Positions 45,595 through 57,575 of a stretch of DNA of 64,000 bases are shown here, one piece after another. A model generated the notes under the pieces. That model did no database searches and was not told where the DNA came from. It worked only from the letters and a program-made list of their open reading frames with translations. The stretch's first letter is position 1. Each line of letters begins with the position of its first letter. This DNA is from Rhodopseudomonas infernalis. GTDB lineage: Bacteria; Pseudomonadota; Alphaproteobacteria; Rhizobiales; Xanthobacteraceae. A program made the translations under genes and the position numbers. The stretch spans positions 91,777 to 155,776 of the forward strand of contig NZ_JAJNAL010000009.1 of assembly GCF_022271405.1 (NCBI RefSeq), written 5' to 3'.

Positions 45595-45833
45595 CGAAAC
45601 AGAGCACGTCTCGCGTCGAAATCGACATCGCTCTCGTCGGCGTCGCGCACCAGCTCGTAGTCGGCGAGCGAAAGCGGCGCCATCTTGGAGAAATCCTCGA
45701 CCGTCTCGACATAGTCGAGATGTCGCTTGACCGCGTCTTCGACTAGCTGCTGCACGCTGACGCTGTCGAGGCGAGCGACGCGCGATGCCTTGTCATACAG
45801 CTCTTCGTCGAGATGCACCGTGATGTCGACCAT
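45591..45833 (-). CDS. Antitoxin (ribbon-helix-helix / CcdA-like) of a type II TA pair
   Basis: An 80-residue protein whose N-terminus DITVHLDEELYDKASRVARLDSVSVQQLVEDAVKRHLDY is a ribbon-helix-helix DNA-binding fold. The C-terminus is acidic (DADESDVDFD), suited to toxin binding and degradation. Its TGA overlaps the ATG of the toxin frame. It lies 108 bp upstream (on the other side) of the gyrB stop, on the same strand. Confidence 0.85.
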   Translation of the reverse strand: MVDITVHLDEELYDKASRVARLDSVSVQQLVEDAVKRHLDYVETVEDFSKMAPLSLADYELVRDADESDVDFDARRALFR

Positions 45834-45891
45834 GCTCGTATCTCCGAACAGCCGCGGGAACGGCCGCCCATCATAGACCGTGCCGGTCTCG

Positions 45892-45930
45892 CTCGGAAGA
45901 CAACCGAACGTCCGGTTGTCTGCCTTCCTT
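45892..45930 (-). terminator. Transcript-end hairpin of gyrB
   Basis: AGACAACCG (45898-45906) and CGGTTGTCT (45913-45921) pair perfectly, extended by GGAAG/CTTCC. It begins 12 bp after the gyrB stop on the minus strand. No long T tract follows. Confidence 0.6.
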
Positions 45931-45941
45931 CGTGCCAGCCC

Positions 45942-48491
<2,550 letters not shown>

Positions 48492-48608
48492 TTATTGAAG
48501 AGATAGGATTTTTTCTTCGATTCGCAAGCCGCCAAACGGCCGTTTCGACGGCTGCGCGAACGCGTTGCGGAACCGCTGGTTCCGGCTGCGGCCACGGCCT
48601 TGCCGTGC

Positions 48609-49748
48609 TCATTTCTGCGGCGTGATGCGGCCGGATTCGACGGTGAAAATCTGTGCGCCCGCGCCGATCTCGGCGAACGCCGCGGGGTCCGCGCCGGTCA
48701 TCCAGACCTGCGCGCCGAGCCGCGCGAGTTCGTCGAACAGCGCCGCGCGGCGGCCCGGGTCTAGATGCGCCACCACCTCGTCGAGCAGCAGCAGCGGGGT
48801 GATGCCGGTCATTTCCGAGACCAGCTGCGCATGCGCCAGCACCAGGCCGATCAGCAGCGCCTTCTGCTCGCCGGTCGAGGCGTCGCGGGCCGGCATTGCC
48901 TTCGGTGCGTACAAAACGTCGAGATCGGTCAGATGCGGGCCATCGAGGGTGCGGCCGGCGGCAGCGTCGCGCGGCCGGCTGTCGCGCAGCACCTGGCGGT
49001 AGCGATCCTCGACCGTGGTGGCGGGTTCGGTGAGCAGCGCGCTCTCCATCCAGCCGTCGAGCATGATCTTTGCCGAGGGAAACGCCGAGGCCGCGCCGCG
49101 AGCATCGAGCATCGCCGCGAGCCGCGTCGCGGTCTGGCCGCGCATCGCCGCCACCGCGACGGCGAGTTCCGCGGTCTCGCGCTCGATCGCATCGAGCCAA
49201 TGCGAGTCGGCGTTGCGATAATCTTCCAGCAGGCGGTTGCGCGACCGCAGGCTGCGGTCGAGCGCCGAGACGCGGCCGGAATGCTGGCTGTCGATCGCCA
49301 GCACCAGCCGGTCGAAGAACCGCCGCCGTTCGGAAGCCGCGCCCATGAACAGCCCGTCCATCGCCGGCGTCAGCCACACCATGCGCAGGTGATCGCCGAA
49401 TGCGGTGGCCGAGCCGACCGGCTCGCGGTCGATCCGGCAGCGCCGCGACATCGGCGCGTCGGCGCGCGGCGGATCGATCCCGGTGCCGAGCGTGGCAAGA
49501 CCAAGCGCGCCCTCGACCTCGGCCGACACCGCCCAGGAGCCGTCGCCCTCATTGTCGGCGACATCGTCCAGCGTCGCCCGCCGCAGCCCCCGCCCCGGCG
49601 ACAGAAACGAGATCGCCTCCAGGCAATTGGTTTTGCCGGCCCCGTTCGCCCCGACCAGCACCACGCGCTCGGCATCCGTCGTCATCGCCGCCGCGCGATA
49701 ACTCCGGAAGTGCGTCAGCGACAGGCGGGTGATGCGGGAGGCGGTCAT
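48609..49748 (-). CDS. recF: DNA replication and repair protein RecF
   Basis: A 379-residue SMC-like ATPase that loads RecA at gaps with RecO and RecR. Walker A: VLVGANGAGKTNCLEAI (about residue 35). Signature LSPGRGLRRA and C-terminal LLLLDEVVAHLDPGRRAALFDEL (Walker B/D-loop), with the ABC-type signature SGEQKALLIGL. ATG 49748 (MTASRITRLSL) is chosen; the frame is open to 49802 without family similarity. Confidence 0.95.
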   Translation of the reverse strand: MTASRITRLSLTHFRSYRAAAMTTDAERVVLVGANGAGKTNCLEAISFLSPGRGLRRATLDDVADNEGDGSWAVSAEVEGALGLATLGTGIDPPRADAPMSRRCRIDREPVGSATAFGDHLRMVWLTPAMDGLFMGAASERRRFFDRLVLAIDSQHSGRVSALDRSLRSRNRLLEDYRNADSHWLDAIERETAELAVAVAAMRGQTATRLAAMLDARGAASAFPSAKIMLDGWMESALLTEPATTVEDRYRQVLRDSRPRDAAAGRTLDGPHLTDLDVLYAPKAMPARDASTGEQKALLIGLVLAHAQLVSEMTGITPLLLLDEVVAHLDPGRRAALFDELARLGAQVWMTGADPAAFAEIGAGAQIFTVESGRITPQK

Positions 49749-49801
49749 ACCATGGTCTGCGCTGAGGGAGTTGCGAGCCGCTGCAGCTTGCACGGCCGTC
49801 A

Positions 49802-49900
49802 CCCTCCGCGAAAGCGGAGGGCCCAGTATTCCAGAGCGTTCCTTGGTGGCCGCGAAGCTCTGGAATACTGGGTCGCCCGGTCAAGCCGGGCGATGACGAC
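49802..49900. repeat. Palindromic repeat between recF and dnaN
   Basis: CCCTCCGC-GAAA-GCGGAGGG (about 49803-49822) is followed by CCCAGTATTCCAGAG / CTCTGGAATACTGGG (about 49822-49872) and TCGCCCGGTCAAGCCGGGCGATGACG. A partial copy of the last part is at about 7606-7645. It separates recF from dnaN. Confidence 0.8.
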
Positions 49901-49922
49901 GATGGTGTTGAGACGAGTTACC

Positions 49923-51041
49923 CTACACCCGCATCGGCATCAGCACGTAGAGCGCCGTCTTGGCGTCGCGGTCCTGGATCAGGGTCGGGGAACCGGGGTC
50001 GGCGAGACGCAGCACGGCGACTTCGCCTTCGATCTGGGCGGCGATGTCGAGCAGATAGCGGGAGTTGAAGCCGATATCGAGCGGGTCGGACGCGTACTCG
50101 ACCTCGAGCTCTTCGGTGGCGCTGCCGGAATCCGGATTGGTCACCGACAGCACCAGCTTGCCGGCCGACAGCGCCAGCTTCACGGCGCGGCCGCGTTCGG
50201 ACGAGATCGTCGAGACGCGGTCGACCGCAGCTTCGAAGTCCTTCTTGTCGACGATCAGTTCCTTGTCGTTGTTCTGCGGAATCACCCGGCCGTAATCGGG
50301 GAAGGTGCCGTCGATCAGCTTGGAGGTCAGCACGACGTTGCCGATCGTGAAGCGGATCTTGCCGGCCGAGAGTTCGAGGCCGATCTCGGCTTCGGTGTCC
50401 TCGATCAGGCGCTGCACTTCGCCGACCGTCTTGCGCGGAACGATCACGCCCGGCATGCCGGCCGCGCCGGCGGGCTGCGCGAGGTCGACCTGCGCCAGAC
50501 GATGGCCATCGGTCGCGACCGCGCGCAGCTTGGCGTCCTTGGTCGAGCCGGTGGTGTGCAGATAGATGCCGTTGAGGTAGTAGCGGGTCTCTTCGGTCGA
50601 TATCGCAAATTGCGTACGATCGATCAGCCGCTTCACGTCGGCTGCCGGTACGGCGAAGGAGTGGCTCATCTCGCCGGGGGCGAGATCGGGGAAGTCGCTT
50701 TCCGGCAGCGTCTGCAGCGTGAAGCGCGAACGTCCGGCGCGGATTGCCAGCACCGAGCGATCACCGTCGGTCTCCAGCACAATCTGCGAACCGTCCGGCA
50801 GCTTGCGGACGATGTCGTAGAACATGTGGGCCGGCACGGTGGTCGACCCCGCGGTCGCGGTTTCCGCCGGCAGCGTTTCGGTGACTTCCAAGTCGAGATC
50901 GGTCGCCTTGAGCGCGAGCTGGTTGCTTTCGGCGCGCACCAGCACGTTGCCGAGAATCGGAATGGTGTTGCGGCGCTCGACCACGCGGTGAACGTGGCCC
51001 AGCGACTTCAACAATTGCGCGCGTTCGACCGTGACCTTCAT
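49923..51041 (-). CDS. dnaN: DNA polymerase III beta subunit (sliding clamp)
   Basis: A 372-residue clamp that encircles DNA and tethers polymerase III. Start MKVTVERAQLLKSLGHVHRVVERRNTIPIL is typical of alphaproteobacterial DnaN. Three β-clamp domains follow in order; the C-terminus ends ALYVLMPMRV. ATG 51041 lies in the middle of the reading frame; upstream residues are leader. 254 bp downstream of dnaA on the same strand. Confidence 0.97.
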   Translation of the reverse strand: MKVTVERAQLLKSLGHVHRVVERRNTIPILGNVLVRAESNQLALKATDLDLEVTETLPAETATAGSTTVPAHMFYDIVRKLPDGSQIVLETDGDRSVLAIRAGRSRFTLQTLPESDFPDLAPGEMSHSFAVPAADVKRLIDRTQFAISTEETRYYLNGIYLHTTGSTKDAKLRAVATDGHRLAQVDLAQPAGAAGMPGVIVPRKTVGEVQRLIEDTEAEIGLELSAGKIRFTIGNVVLTSKLIDGTFPDYGRVIPQNNDKELIVDKKDFEAAVDRVSTISSERGRAVKLALSAGKLVLSVTNPDSGSATEELEVEYASDPLDIGFNSRYLLDIAAQIEGEVAVLRLADPGSPTLIQDRDAKTALYVLMPMRV

Positions 51042-51295
51042 GACACAACCCGCCTGATCCGTACCCGCATCGTCGCGATGGAGTCCCCGGAGGTATGGAG
51101 GAGCCGGGCGGCCGGAAACGGCGCCACGGCACGAGAACCCTGCGGGATGTCGCCCGACCCCGCAGGGGGAGCGCAAGGTGGCGTGTTAAGCTGGCGGACG
51201 CAAGGGTGCGCCGGCGGCACGCGCCGGAATTTCCCCGATTTTCCCGCCGAACGGCCCGCCTTTAGGGGCGGGCCGCGCCGCTGCACGGGAGCAGC

Positions 51296-52723
51296 TTATT
51301 CCTGGAGCTGGCGCTTCAGCGATTCCACCTCGTCGGACAGCGTGGTGTCCTTGGACACCAGTCCTTCGATCTTGCGCACGGCATGCAACACGGTGGTGTG
51401 GTCGCGCCCGCCGAAGCGGCGGCCGATTTCCGGCAGCGAGCGCAGCGTCAGCGTCTTGGCCAGATACATCGCGACCTGGCGCGGGCGAACCACATTGGCG
51501 GTGCGGCGCGACGACAGCAGATCGGAGCGGCTGACATTGTACTGCCGCGCGACGATGCGCTGGATGTCCTCGATCTTGATCCGCTTCGGCTCGCAGGGGC
51601 GGATCAGGTCGCGCACCTCGTGCTCGGCCATCTCCAGCGTCACCGGCTGGGCGTTGAGCTTCGAATGGGCAAGCAGCCGGTTGATCGCGCCTTCGAGGTC
51701 GCGGCCGTTATGCGTGATGCTGCGCGCCAGATACTCGAGCACCGGCTGCGGGACGTCGAAGCTGGCATGATGTGCGCGCGCCGCGACGACGCGCGATTTC
51801 AGAATGCCGAGGCGGAGATCTTCGCCGAGCGTCGCCATCTCGACCACGAGGCCGCCGGCGAGTCGGGAGCGCACGCGTTCGTCGAGGCTTTCGAGATCCG
51901 ACGGCGGCCGATCGGCTGCGACCACCACCTGGCGGCCGGCGTCGATCAGCGCATTCAGCGTGTGGCAGAACTCGGCCTGGGTGGTCTTGCCCTGCAGGAA
52001 CTGCAGGTCGTCGATCACCAGCACGTCGATGCCGCGCAGCGCTTCCTTGAAGGCGAGTGAGGTCTGCGTCTTCAGCGCGGCGACGAAGCCGTACATGAAT
52101 TTCTCGGCGGTCAGATACAGCACCTTGCGCTCGGTGCCGGCATTGCCGGACCAGGTCACGGCCTGCAGCAGATGCGTCTTGCCGAGGCCGACGCCGGAAT
52201 GGATGTACAGCGGATTGAACATCACCGGATCGCCGCGGCGGCCTTCGGCCACCTGCTTGGCGGCGGCATGCGCCAGCGTGTTGGAGCGGCCGACCACGAA
52301 GCTCGCAAAGGTCAGGCGCGGATCGAGCGGCGAGCCGCCCAGCGCGTCGTGATTGGAGGCGGCCGGCACGGTCGCGCCGGTGCTGCGCAATTCGGCTGCG
52401 GGACGATGCTCCTCGCGGCGATGGTCGGCCGGCGCTGCGGCGTCCTTGGCTGCGGGCGTAGCGGCGCGCATCGGCGAGCGCACCGTCACTTCGATGCGGT
52501 TCACTTCGGGAATCTCGGCCTGCCAGCAGGTCAGCACCTTGTCGGAGTAGTGCGTCTGGATCCAGCTCTTCAGAAAACGCGTCGGCACCGACAGGTGCAC
52601 GCTCTCTTGCTGAATGGCTTCGAGGTCCATGCGGGCGAACCAGCTCGAATACACGTCTTCGCCAACGCTCGTGCGCAGGCGGCCTTTGACGCGAGACCAG
52701 CGATCATGTTCCATATTCGACAT
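51296..52723 (-). CDS. dnaA: Chromosomal replication initiator protein DnaA
   Basis: A 475-residue AAA+ initiator. Domain I is the N-terminal [25 protein letters not shown]; the linker is Ala/Pro-rich. The AAA+ core has Walker [16 protein letters not shown], Walker [14 protein letters not shown] and [13 protein letters not shown]-terminal DnaA-box binding: [53 protein letters not shown]. Opens oriC. ATG 52723. Confidence 0.97.
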   Translation of the reverse strand: MSNMEHDRWSRVKGRLRTSVGEDVYSSWFARMDLEAIQQESVHLSVPTRFLKSWIQTHYSDKVLTCWQAEIPEVNRIEVTVRSPMRAATPAAKDAAAPADHRREEHRPAAELRSTGATVPAASNHDALGGSPLDPRLTFASFVVGRSNTLAHAAAKQVAEGRRGDPVMFNPLYIHSGVGLGKTHLLQAVTWSGNAGTERKVLYLTAEKFMYGFVAALKTQTSLAFKEALRGIDVLVIDDLQFLQGKTTQAEFCHTLNALIDAGRQVVVAADRPPSDLESLDERVRSRLAGGLVVEMATLGEDLRLGILKSRVVAARAHHASFDVPQPVLEYLARSITHNGRDLEGAINRLLAHSKLNAQPVTLEMAEHEVRDLIRPCEPKRIKIEDIQRIVARQYNVSRSDLLSSRRTANVVRPRQVAMYLAKTLTLRSLPEIGRRFGGRDHTTVLHAVRKIEGLVSKDTTLSDEVESLKRQLQE

Positions 52724-53993
52724 TTCAGCAGCTTTTCAGATTGAGTGATGTCAACGCGGCGAGCGGGAGCATGACAGCTCACGCCGCGCCACGGCGTCGC
52801 GAAGCAAATGGGGACACGGGTTCGCCGTTCGGCAACGTGCCGACGTCAGGCCGGGTCCGATGAACGTGATTGCTTCAGGTCAGCGCAGACTCGACGGAGA
52901 CCCCGGAGTTCGAGCGCGATAGCGACTGGTGAGAGTCGGTGTAGTCGTTTGACAATGACATGCCGATAGCACGGCGTACAGAAATGAACCGGTGAATCCG
53001 TTGCTCATGAAACCTCCCCCTTCCTGACGCGCTTACGCGCGGCAGGATGTCGTCGAGTCAAATCTGCATCCAAGCCGCTGCGTGTTTTCCCTTCGGCCGG
53101 GTTGTCGATGTCGCCCACCATCGTTCACGCGACACGTTCGCAAGCGAACGTCTCGCACGCTGTCAGGCACAGCTTCGCCGGTCTCATATCGCTATGAGTG
53201 ACAACCCGGCTGTCATTTGAAAAACGCCGCAAACACGCATACCGCCGCCGATCTGCATGCCCGCCCTTGGTTCTCAAATCGCGCTGATCTGAAGAGCCGC
53301 GGGCGTCGCGAGCGATCTAAGAAATACACGACCTCCCGGAGGCCGCAACGGAATTGATTCGTCAGTAGTGGCGCGGAAGGCGGCAGCGGCGCGATGCCGA
53401 TCCAACGCGACTAACAGCCTGCGCGGCAAGATTTTGAATCTGTGCACAGATTCGACGCCCGGAAGACGCGTGACAATTCGATCGCACGGCAAAAAGTTTT
53501 TCATGAATCCTTTACCTTTGACGCTCGGGCTATGGCGTTTTCAAAGTGCTCCTCTTCGCTTTGCCTTTAAGTCTCTCGCTGATCGTGCATTTTTGTGTGC
53601 GCCGGAGCAGGGTAGCCCACACCGATATTGCACTGCGTAAAGTTCCGAGGCGCGCGACGACGTCTTGCTGTGCGATTTTGTTCAGTTCGAGTTGCCGCTG
53701 TGCTGCAACGCTTTCTGTCATCGCTGTGACAGCCCTCGGGTTGTGTGACACGCGCTCTTAGCGTGCGGCCAGACAGCGCGGTGGGTTCAACGCGTGCGGC
53801 GACCATGACGTTGCGATTGGGGCGATGACGTACACGCGCTCACTGAGAGGCGCGCATCGAAATGATTAGTGCGCGTTCGTCACGACGCGCGTCAGGTCGT
53901 CTGCTGCAGCGGAGGCCTGAGCGACAAGTCGGATGTTCTCTCGCAGGGCGCGGCCGCAGTGTGCGCGATGCTGGCGCTGGCGATGCCGCGCAC
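52724..53993. other. 1.3-kb gene-free region upstream of dnaA, GANTC-rich
   Basis: No believable gene. The stretch from 52888 to 53509 carries eight GANTC sites (52888, 52933, 52994, 53055, 53356, 53436, 53449, 53505), several times the expectation for this base composition. An 18-bp palindrome GAATCTGTGCACAGATTC is at 53436-53453 and CTCATA-TCGC-TATGAG is at 53183-53198. I saw no perfect TTATCCACA DnaA boxes, so this may be the dnaA control region rather than oriC itself. Confidence 0.5.
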
Positions 53994-54016
53994 AAAAAAA
54001 CCCGGCAGAGCCGGGC
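53994..54016 (-). terminator. Second Rho-independent terminator after rpsT
   Basis: On the minus strand CCCGGC-TCT-GCCGGG runs into TTTTTTT. It is the more distal of two terminators past rpsT, with two further small hairpins in between. Confidence 0.8.
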
Positions 54017-54065
54017 GCACTACATCCGGCTTCGCCGGTCATACAACAGCCGGCCACACCGGCCA

Positions 54066-54092
54066 CAAAAAATGCCCGGCCAAGCCGGGCAT
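54066..54092 (-). terminator. Rho-independent terminator of rpsT
   Basis: On the minus strand ATGCCCGGC-TTG-GCCGGGCAT followed by TTTTT. It begins 26 bp after the rpsT stop. Confidence 0.9.
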
Positions 54093-54117
54093 TCGAGTCA
54101 CGATTGGAACGTGAGAA

Positions 54118-54384
54118 TTACTTGCCGAGCTGCGCGATGCGGCTGGCCAGACGCGACACCTTCCGGCTCGCGGTGTTGCGATGGATGATGTTGCGCTGCG
54201 CGGCGCGCATCAGCGCCGGCTCTGCATTGGCCATCGCCTTCAGCGCGGCATCGCGGTCGCCGCTGGCGATCGCTTCTTCGACGGTCCGGACCGTACCGCG
54301 CATCTGGGTGCGGCGCGACTTGTTGACCGCGGTGCGCCGGGCAATCTTGCGGGTCGCTTTCTTCGCGGAAGACGTATTGGCCAT
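54118..54384 (-). CDS. rpsT: 30S ribosomal protein S20
   Basis: An 88-residue protein of the small ribosomal subunit that binds 16S rRNA near h9/h44. Start [43 protein letters not shown]; rich in Lys/Arg and Ala, ends [12 protein letters not shown]. It lies next to dnaA in many alphaproteobacteria. Ends in tandem terminators. Confidence 0.97.
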   Translation of the reverse strand: MANTSSAKKATRKIARRTAVNKSRRTQMRGTVRTVEEAIASGDRDAALKAMANAEPALMRAAQRNIIHRNTASRKVSRLASRIAQLGK

Positions 54385-54757
54385 GTTCTCTCAAATCCTG
54401 CAGCGGCCTCCGATGCGGAGGGCCGGGCTGATGGTGAAGCCGCCGCTGATCGGAGCCTCGCCGTGTGTTCCGGATGTCCTGAAGATTGCCCCCAAAGCCC
54501 GTCGACAAAAACGTCGCGCTGCTTCAAAGACGATCGGCGGCCGGGAAGACCCCCACCGCCATTGCGGGCCTTATAAAGCCACCGCTTTCCAGCGTCAACG
54601 GTCACGGCTGCCGGTTTTGCCGGGTTTACGCCGAGTGGCCTGCGGAAGGGCGCCCCGAATCGCCGCCCCACCTTGTATAAGATGCTGGCGAGGTTGTGTT
54701 TTGTGCGATCGCCCGGTAGATGCGGAGCGGGGGCGGTGAATTCCATCGGGGTGGACG
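54385..54757. other. Intergenic region upstream of rpsT and of the small membrane protein gene
   Basis: 373 bp holding the divergent promoters for rpsT (minus) and the 104-residue membrane protein (plus). No gene or clear hairpin stands out apart from a TTGTATAAGATG stretch near 54675-54686. Confidence 0.5.
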
Positions 54758-55072
54758 ATGATCCGCGGGTTCTTTCGATTGATCGGACTTTTGCTGCTGA
54801 CCGGAGGGTTCATCTTCCTGGTCTATGACGGCGCGCGCTCGGTGGCCGACAGCACGTTGCAGCTGACCCGCCTCGGCGAGTTCTGGAACGACGTCCACCA
54901 GTCCAGCCAGAACGCGTTCCGGTTGTGGGTCGAGCAGTCGGCGCCGGCGGCCTGGGACGGCGTTCGGCTGCTGCTGGCGCAGCCGACCTTCGCGGTGCTG
55001 GGCATCCTCGGCCTGCTGCTGATGCTGCTGTTCCGGCCGCGCAAGCCGTTGATCGGTTACGCGCGCGACTGA
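54758..55072 (+). CDS. Small membrane protein of unknown function
   Basis: A 104-residue protein with an N-terminal membrane segment (FFRLIGLLLLTGGFIFLVYDG, about residues 5-25) and a C-terminal one (FAVLGILGLLLMLLFRP, about 79-95). Between them is a soluble helical stretch with LGEFWNDVHQSSQNAFRLWVEQ. Some relatives are annotated as PetM-family by automatic tools, but no cytochrome b6f function is expected in this organism. No function assigned. Confidence 0.75.
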   Translation: MIRGFFRLIGLLLLTGGFIFLVYDGARSVADSTLQLTRLGEFWNDVHQSSQNAFRLWVEQSAPAAWDGVRLLLAQPTFAVLGILGLLLMLLFRPRKPLIGYARD

Positions 55073-55212
55073 CGTGGCGAAACCTGACGTTCGGCGCCTC
55101 GATACCTATATTGCAGTCTAGTTGAGAACCTGTCGTGGCCGGGAGAGCCGGGCCGGTGCTCATCGTGCAATAGGCGTTCGGCGCGATCAGCGCGCAGCGC
55201 CGGGAGGTGTCC

Positions 55213-55869
55213 ATGTTCTTCATGCGCAAGTCGACCACGATGCCCAGCGCCAGCGAAGCGCTGCCGGGCCGCGCCACGCCGATCCCCACGGCGCGCAGCC
55301 ATTTCGTCAACGGCCATCAGATCCAGCCGCCGTATCCCGAAGGGCTGCAGCAGGCCGTGTTCGGGCTCGGCTGCTTTTGGGGCGCCGAGCGGAAATTCTG
55401 GGAGCTCGGTGAGGGCGTCTACACCACGGCGGTCGGCTATGCCGGCGGCTACACGCCGAACCCGACCTATGAGGAGGTTTGCTCCGGTCGGACCGGCCAC
55501 ACCGAAGCGGTGCTGGTGGTGTTCGATCCGACCAAGATTTCCTACGAGACGCTGCTGAAGACGTTCTGGGAGAGTCACGACCCGACCCAGGGCATGCGCC
55601 AGGGCAACGACGTCGGCTCGCAATATCGCTCGGCGATCTACACGTTCGGCGACGATCAGGCGCAAGCCGCGAAGGCATCGCGCGAGGCGTATCAGCAGGC
55701 GCTCGGCGCCAAGCGGTTCGGTCCCATCACCACCGAACTCGCGCCGGCCGGCGAGTTCTACTTCGCCGAGGATTATCATCAGCAGTACCTCGCCAAGAAC
55801 CCCGGCGGCTATTGCGGCCTCGGCGGCACCGGCGTGTCCTGCCCGGTCGGCATCGGCGTGCCCGCCTGA
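55213..55869 (+). CDS. msrA: Peptide-methionine (S)-S-oxide reductase
   Basis: A 218-residue enzyme repairing methionine S-sulfoxide. The active site is [15 protein letters not shown] (Cys near residue 56). Other family motifs are [27 protein letters not shown] and [13 protein letters not shown]. The C-terminal [15 protein letters not shown] holds resolving Cys residues. ATG 55213 is chosen with GGGAGG just upstream; GTG 55207 is in frame. Confidence 0.95.
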   Translation: MFFMRKSTTMPSASEALPGRATPIPTARSHFVNGHQIQPPYPEGLQQAVFGLGCFWGAERKFWELGEGVYTTAVGYAGGYTPNPTYEEVCSGRTGHTEAVLVVFDPTKISYETLLKTFWESHDPTQGMRQGNDVGSQYRSAIYTFGDDQAQAAKASREAYQQALGAKRFGPITTELAPAGEFYFAEDYHQQYLAKNPGGYCGLGGTGVSCPVGIGVPA

Positions 55870-55878
55870 TCACCGGCG

Positions 55879-55906
55879 CCCCCTCTCCCGCAAGCGGGAG
55901 AGGGGG
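55879..55906. repeat. CTCTCCCGC-type palindrome downstream of msrA
   Basis: CCCCCTCTCCCGC (55879-55891) and GCGGGAGAGGGGG (55894-55906) flank AA; 13-bp perfect arms. Confidence 0.8.
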
Positions 55907-56035
55907 CCTGCTGCGGCGGGGGTGCGGGAGAGCGGCGTAAGCGCATTGAGAGCTTGGCATCGGCAAACCGATAGCAACTGCCAAGAGTTTGTTAACCCTA
56001 ACGGGGCATAAACGGAGTCATCTCATGGAGAGGGA

Positions 56036-56689
56036 ATGGCTCCAGTGCGTGTGGACCGTGCGTTTCGATTGTCGATCATTGCCGTGACGGCCGCGCTGGT
56101 GCTGGGCGGGTGTATGCGGCGGCAGGGGCCGGTCGCGGTTCAGCCCGGCAATACGCTCGACAGTCTGGCTTACAGCGGCCAGATCGGCCCCGGACCGGTC
56201 GCGTATGCGCCCGGCGGTCCTGGACCCCGGCCGGAATATCGGCTCGACGCCGGCGACCGGCTGCGCGTCGTCGTCTACGGCCAGGAAGGGCTCACCAACA
56301 CGTATGCGATCGATGCGTCCGGGGCGATCACCATGCCGCTGATCGGCAGCGTGCCGGCGCGCGGCCGCACCCCCGCCGGCCTCGCCGCCGCGATCACGGC
56401 GCGGCTGCGCAACGGCTTCATCCGCGAGCCGTCGGTGGCGGTCGAGATCGAATCCTATCGGCCCTTCTTCATCCTCGGTGAGGTGCTGGCGCCGGGCCAA
56501 TATCCTTACGTGCCGAACATGACGGTGGAGAGTGCGATCGCGATCGCCGGCGGCTTCACGCCCCGCGCAAAGCGCGACGGCGCAATCCTGACTCATCCGG
56601 AAAACGGCGCGCTGGTCCGCGCCCAGGTGCCGCTCGCCACGCCGCTCAGTCCGGGCGACACCGTCCTCGTCGGCGAACGCTGGTTCTAG
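56036..56689 (+). CDS. Polysaccharide biosynthesis/export lipoprotein (Wza-like)
   Basis: A 217-residue outer-membrane lipoprotein. Lipobox LVLGGCMRR (Cys about residue 27) after a signal peptide. The Poly_export domain is YRLDAGDRLRVVVYGQEGLTNTYAIDASGAITMPLIGSVPARGRTPAGLAAAI and is followed by an SLBB-like part (PFFILGEVLAPGQYPYVPNMTVESAIAIAGGF). Shorter than Wza (about 380), so a partner is probable. ATG 56036 follows GGAGAGGGA. It makes a channel for exported polysaccharide. No adjacent synthesis genes in the window. Confidence 0.92.
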   Translation: MAPVRVDRAFRLSIIAVTAALVLGGCMRRQGPVAVQPGNTLDSLAYSGQIGPGPVAYAPGGPGPRPEYRLDAGDRLRVVVYGQEGLTNTYAIDASGAITMPLIGSVPARGRTPAGLAAAITARLRNGFIREPSVAVEIESYRPFFILGEVLAPGQYPYVPNMTVESAIAIAGGFTPRAKRDGAILTHPENGALVRAQVPLATPLSPGDTVLVGERWF

Positions 56690-56753
56690 CGCGGGCGGTT
56701 AGTAACAGCGCCGCCCCATCACCTGTCGTCTCGCCCGGCTCAGCCTATCGCTC

Positions 56754-56830
56754 CGTCATCGCGAGGAGCGCAGCGACGAAGCATCCAGCGTGGCTCGGCG
56801 CTGGATTGCTTCGCTGCGCTCGCAATGACG
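56754..56830. repeat. CGTCAT(T)GCGAGGAGCG-type palindromic repeat
   Basis: The left end CGTCATCGCGAGGAGCGCAGCG is inverted as CGCTGCGCTCGCAATGACG. Central GAAGCATCCAGC / GCTGGATTGCTTC is also inverted. Known widely in Bradyrhizobium-family genomes. Confidence 0.85.
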
Positions 56831-56851
56831 GCGCTTGTCGCGCCAAGTCGC

Positions 56852-57529
56852 TTACTTCAAATACGTGCCGAAGAAATCCAGGCTGCGCTGCCAGGCGCGG
56901 TCGGAGCTTTGCTTGTCGAAGCTGGCGCGTTCGTCGCAGCTGAAGCCGTGCTGGGCTTCGAGGTAGACGTGGATGTCGACCTCCGGCCGCTTGCTGCGGA
57001 TGGCCTCGACGTCGGCGAGCGGAATGCCCGAATCCTTTTCGCCGAAATGCAGCTGGGTCGGCGCCTTCGGGGCTTCGTCGGCGAAGCGCACGATGGCGCC
57101 GCCGTAATAGCCGATCGCGGCACTCACTCCCTCGAGTCGCGCCGCCGCCAGGTAGGCGACGCTGCCGCCGAGACAATAGCCGATGATGCCGACCGGGCCC
57201 TCGGCCTTGACGGCATCGATCGCCGCCTTGACGTCGCGCAGCATCGCGTCCCAGTCCGGGTTCTCCACGAACTTGCGGGCCACGGCGACGTCCTCCGGCG
57301 AATAGCCGCTCTGGAAATTGCGCTCGATGCGATCGAAGATCGCCGGCGCGATCGCCCGATAGCCTTGCGCGGCGAAGCGGTCGCAGACCGCGCGGATGTG
57401 GTGATTGACGCCGAAGATTTCCTGGATCACCACCACCGAAGCGGCAGCAGCCCCGGCGGGATCGGCGCGATAGCCACCGAGTTGAAATCCGTCGTCAGCC
57501 GTCAGCGTGATGTCGTGTCCCACGAGCAA
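56852..57529 (-). CDS. Dienelactone hydrolase family protein
   Basis: A 225-residue alpha/beta hydrolase. The nucleophile elbow is IIGYCLGGSVAYLAAARLEG (Cys/Gly-Tyr-Cys-Leu-Gly, Cys near residue 120), Asp in the LHFGEKDSGIPLADV region and His in EAQHGFSCDERASFD make up the triad. It hydrolyses dienelactone or related lactones; the real substrate is unknown. ATG 57529. Confidence 0.92.
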   Translation of the reverse strand: MLVGHDITLTADDGFQLGGYRADPAGAAAASVVVIQEIFGVNHHIRAVCDRFAAQGYRAIAPAIFDRIERNFQSGYSPEDVAVARKFVENPDWDAMLRDVKAAIDAVKAEGPVGIIGYCLGGSVAYLAAARLEGVSAAIGYYGGAIVRFADEAPKAPTQLHFGEKDSGIPLADVEAIRSKRPEVDIHVYLEAQHGFSCDERASFDKQSSDRAWQRSLDFFGTYLK

Positions 57530-57575
57530 CCCCTGTGTTGGTGGTGATAGAAGTGATGGTGTGGAGCGAATGCGG

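Noticed and set aside
48765..51770. 1001-residue open frame opposite recF, dnaN and dnaA
   Set aside because: Antisense shadow of three well-identified replication genes.
52724..53993. Origin of replication called with confidence
   Set aside because: The region is next to dnaA but I saw no TTATCCACA boxes; only GANTC enrichment is reported.
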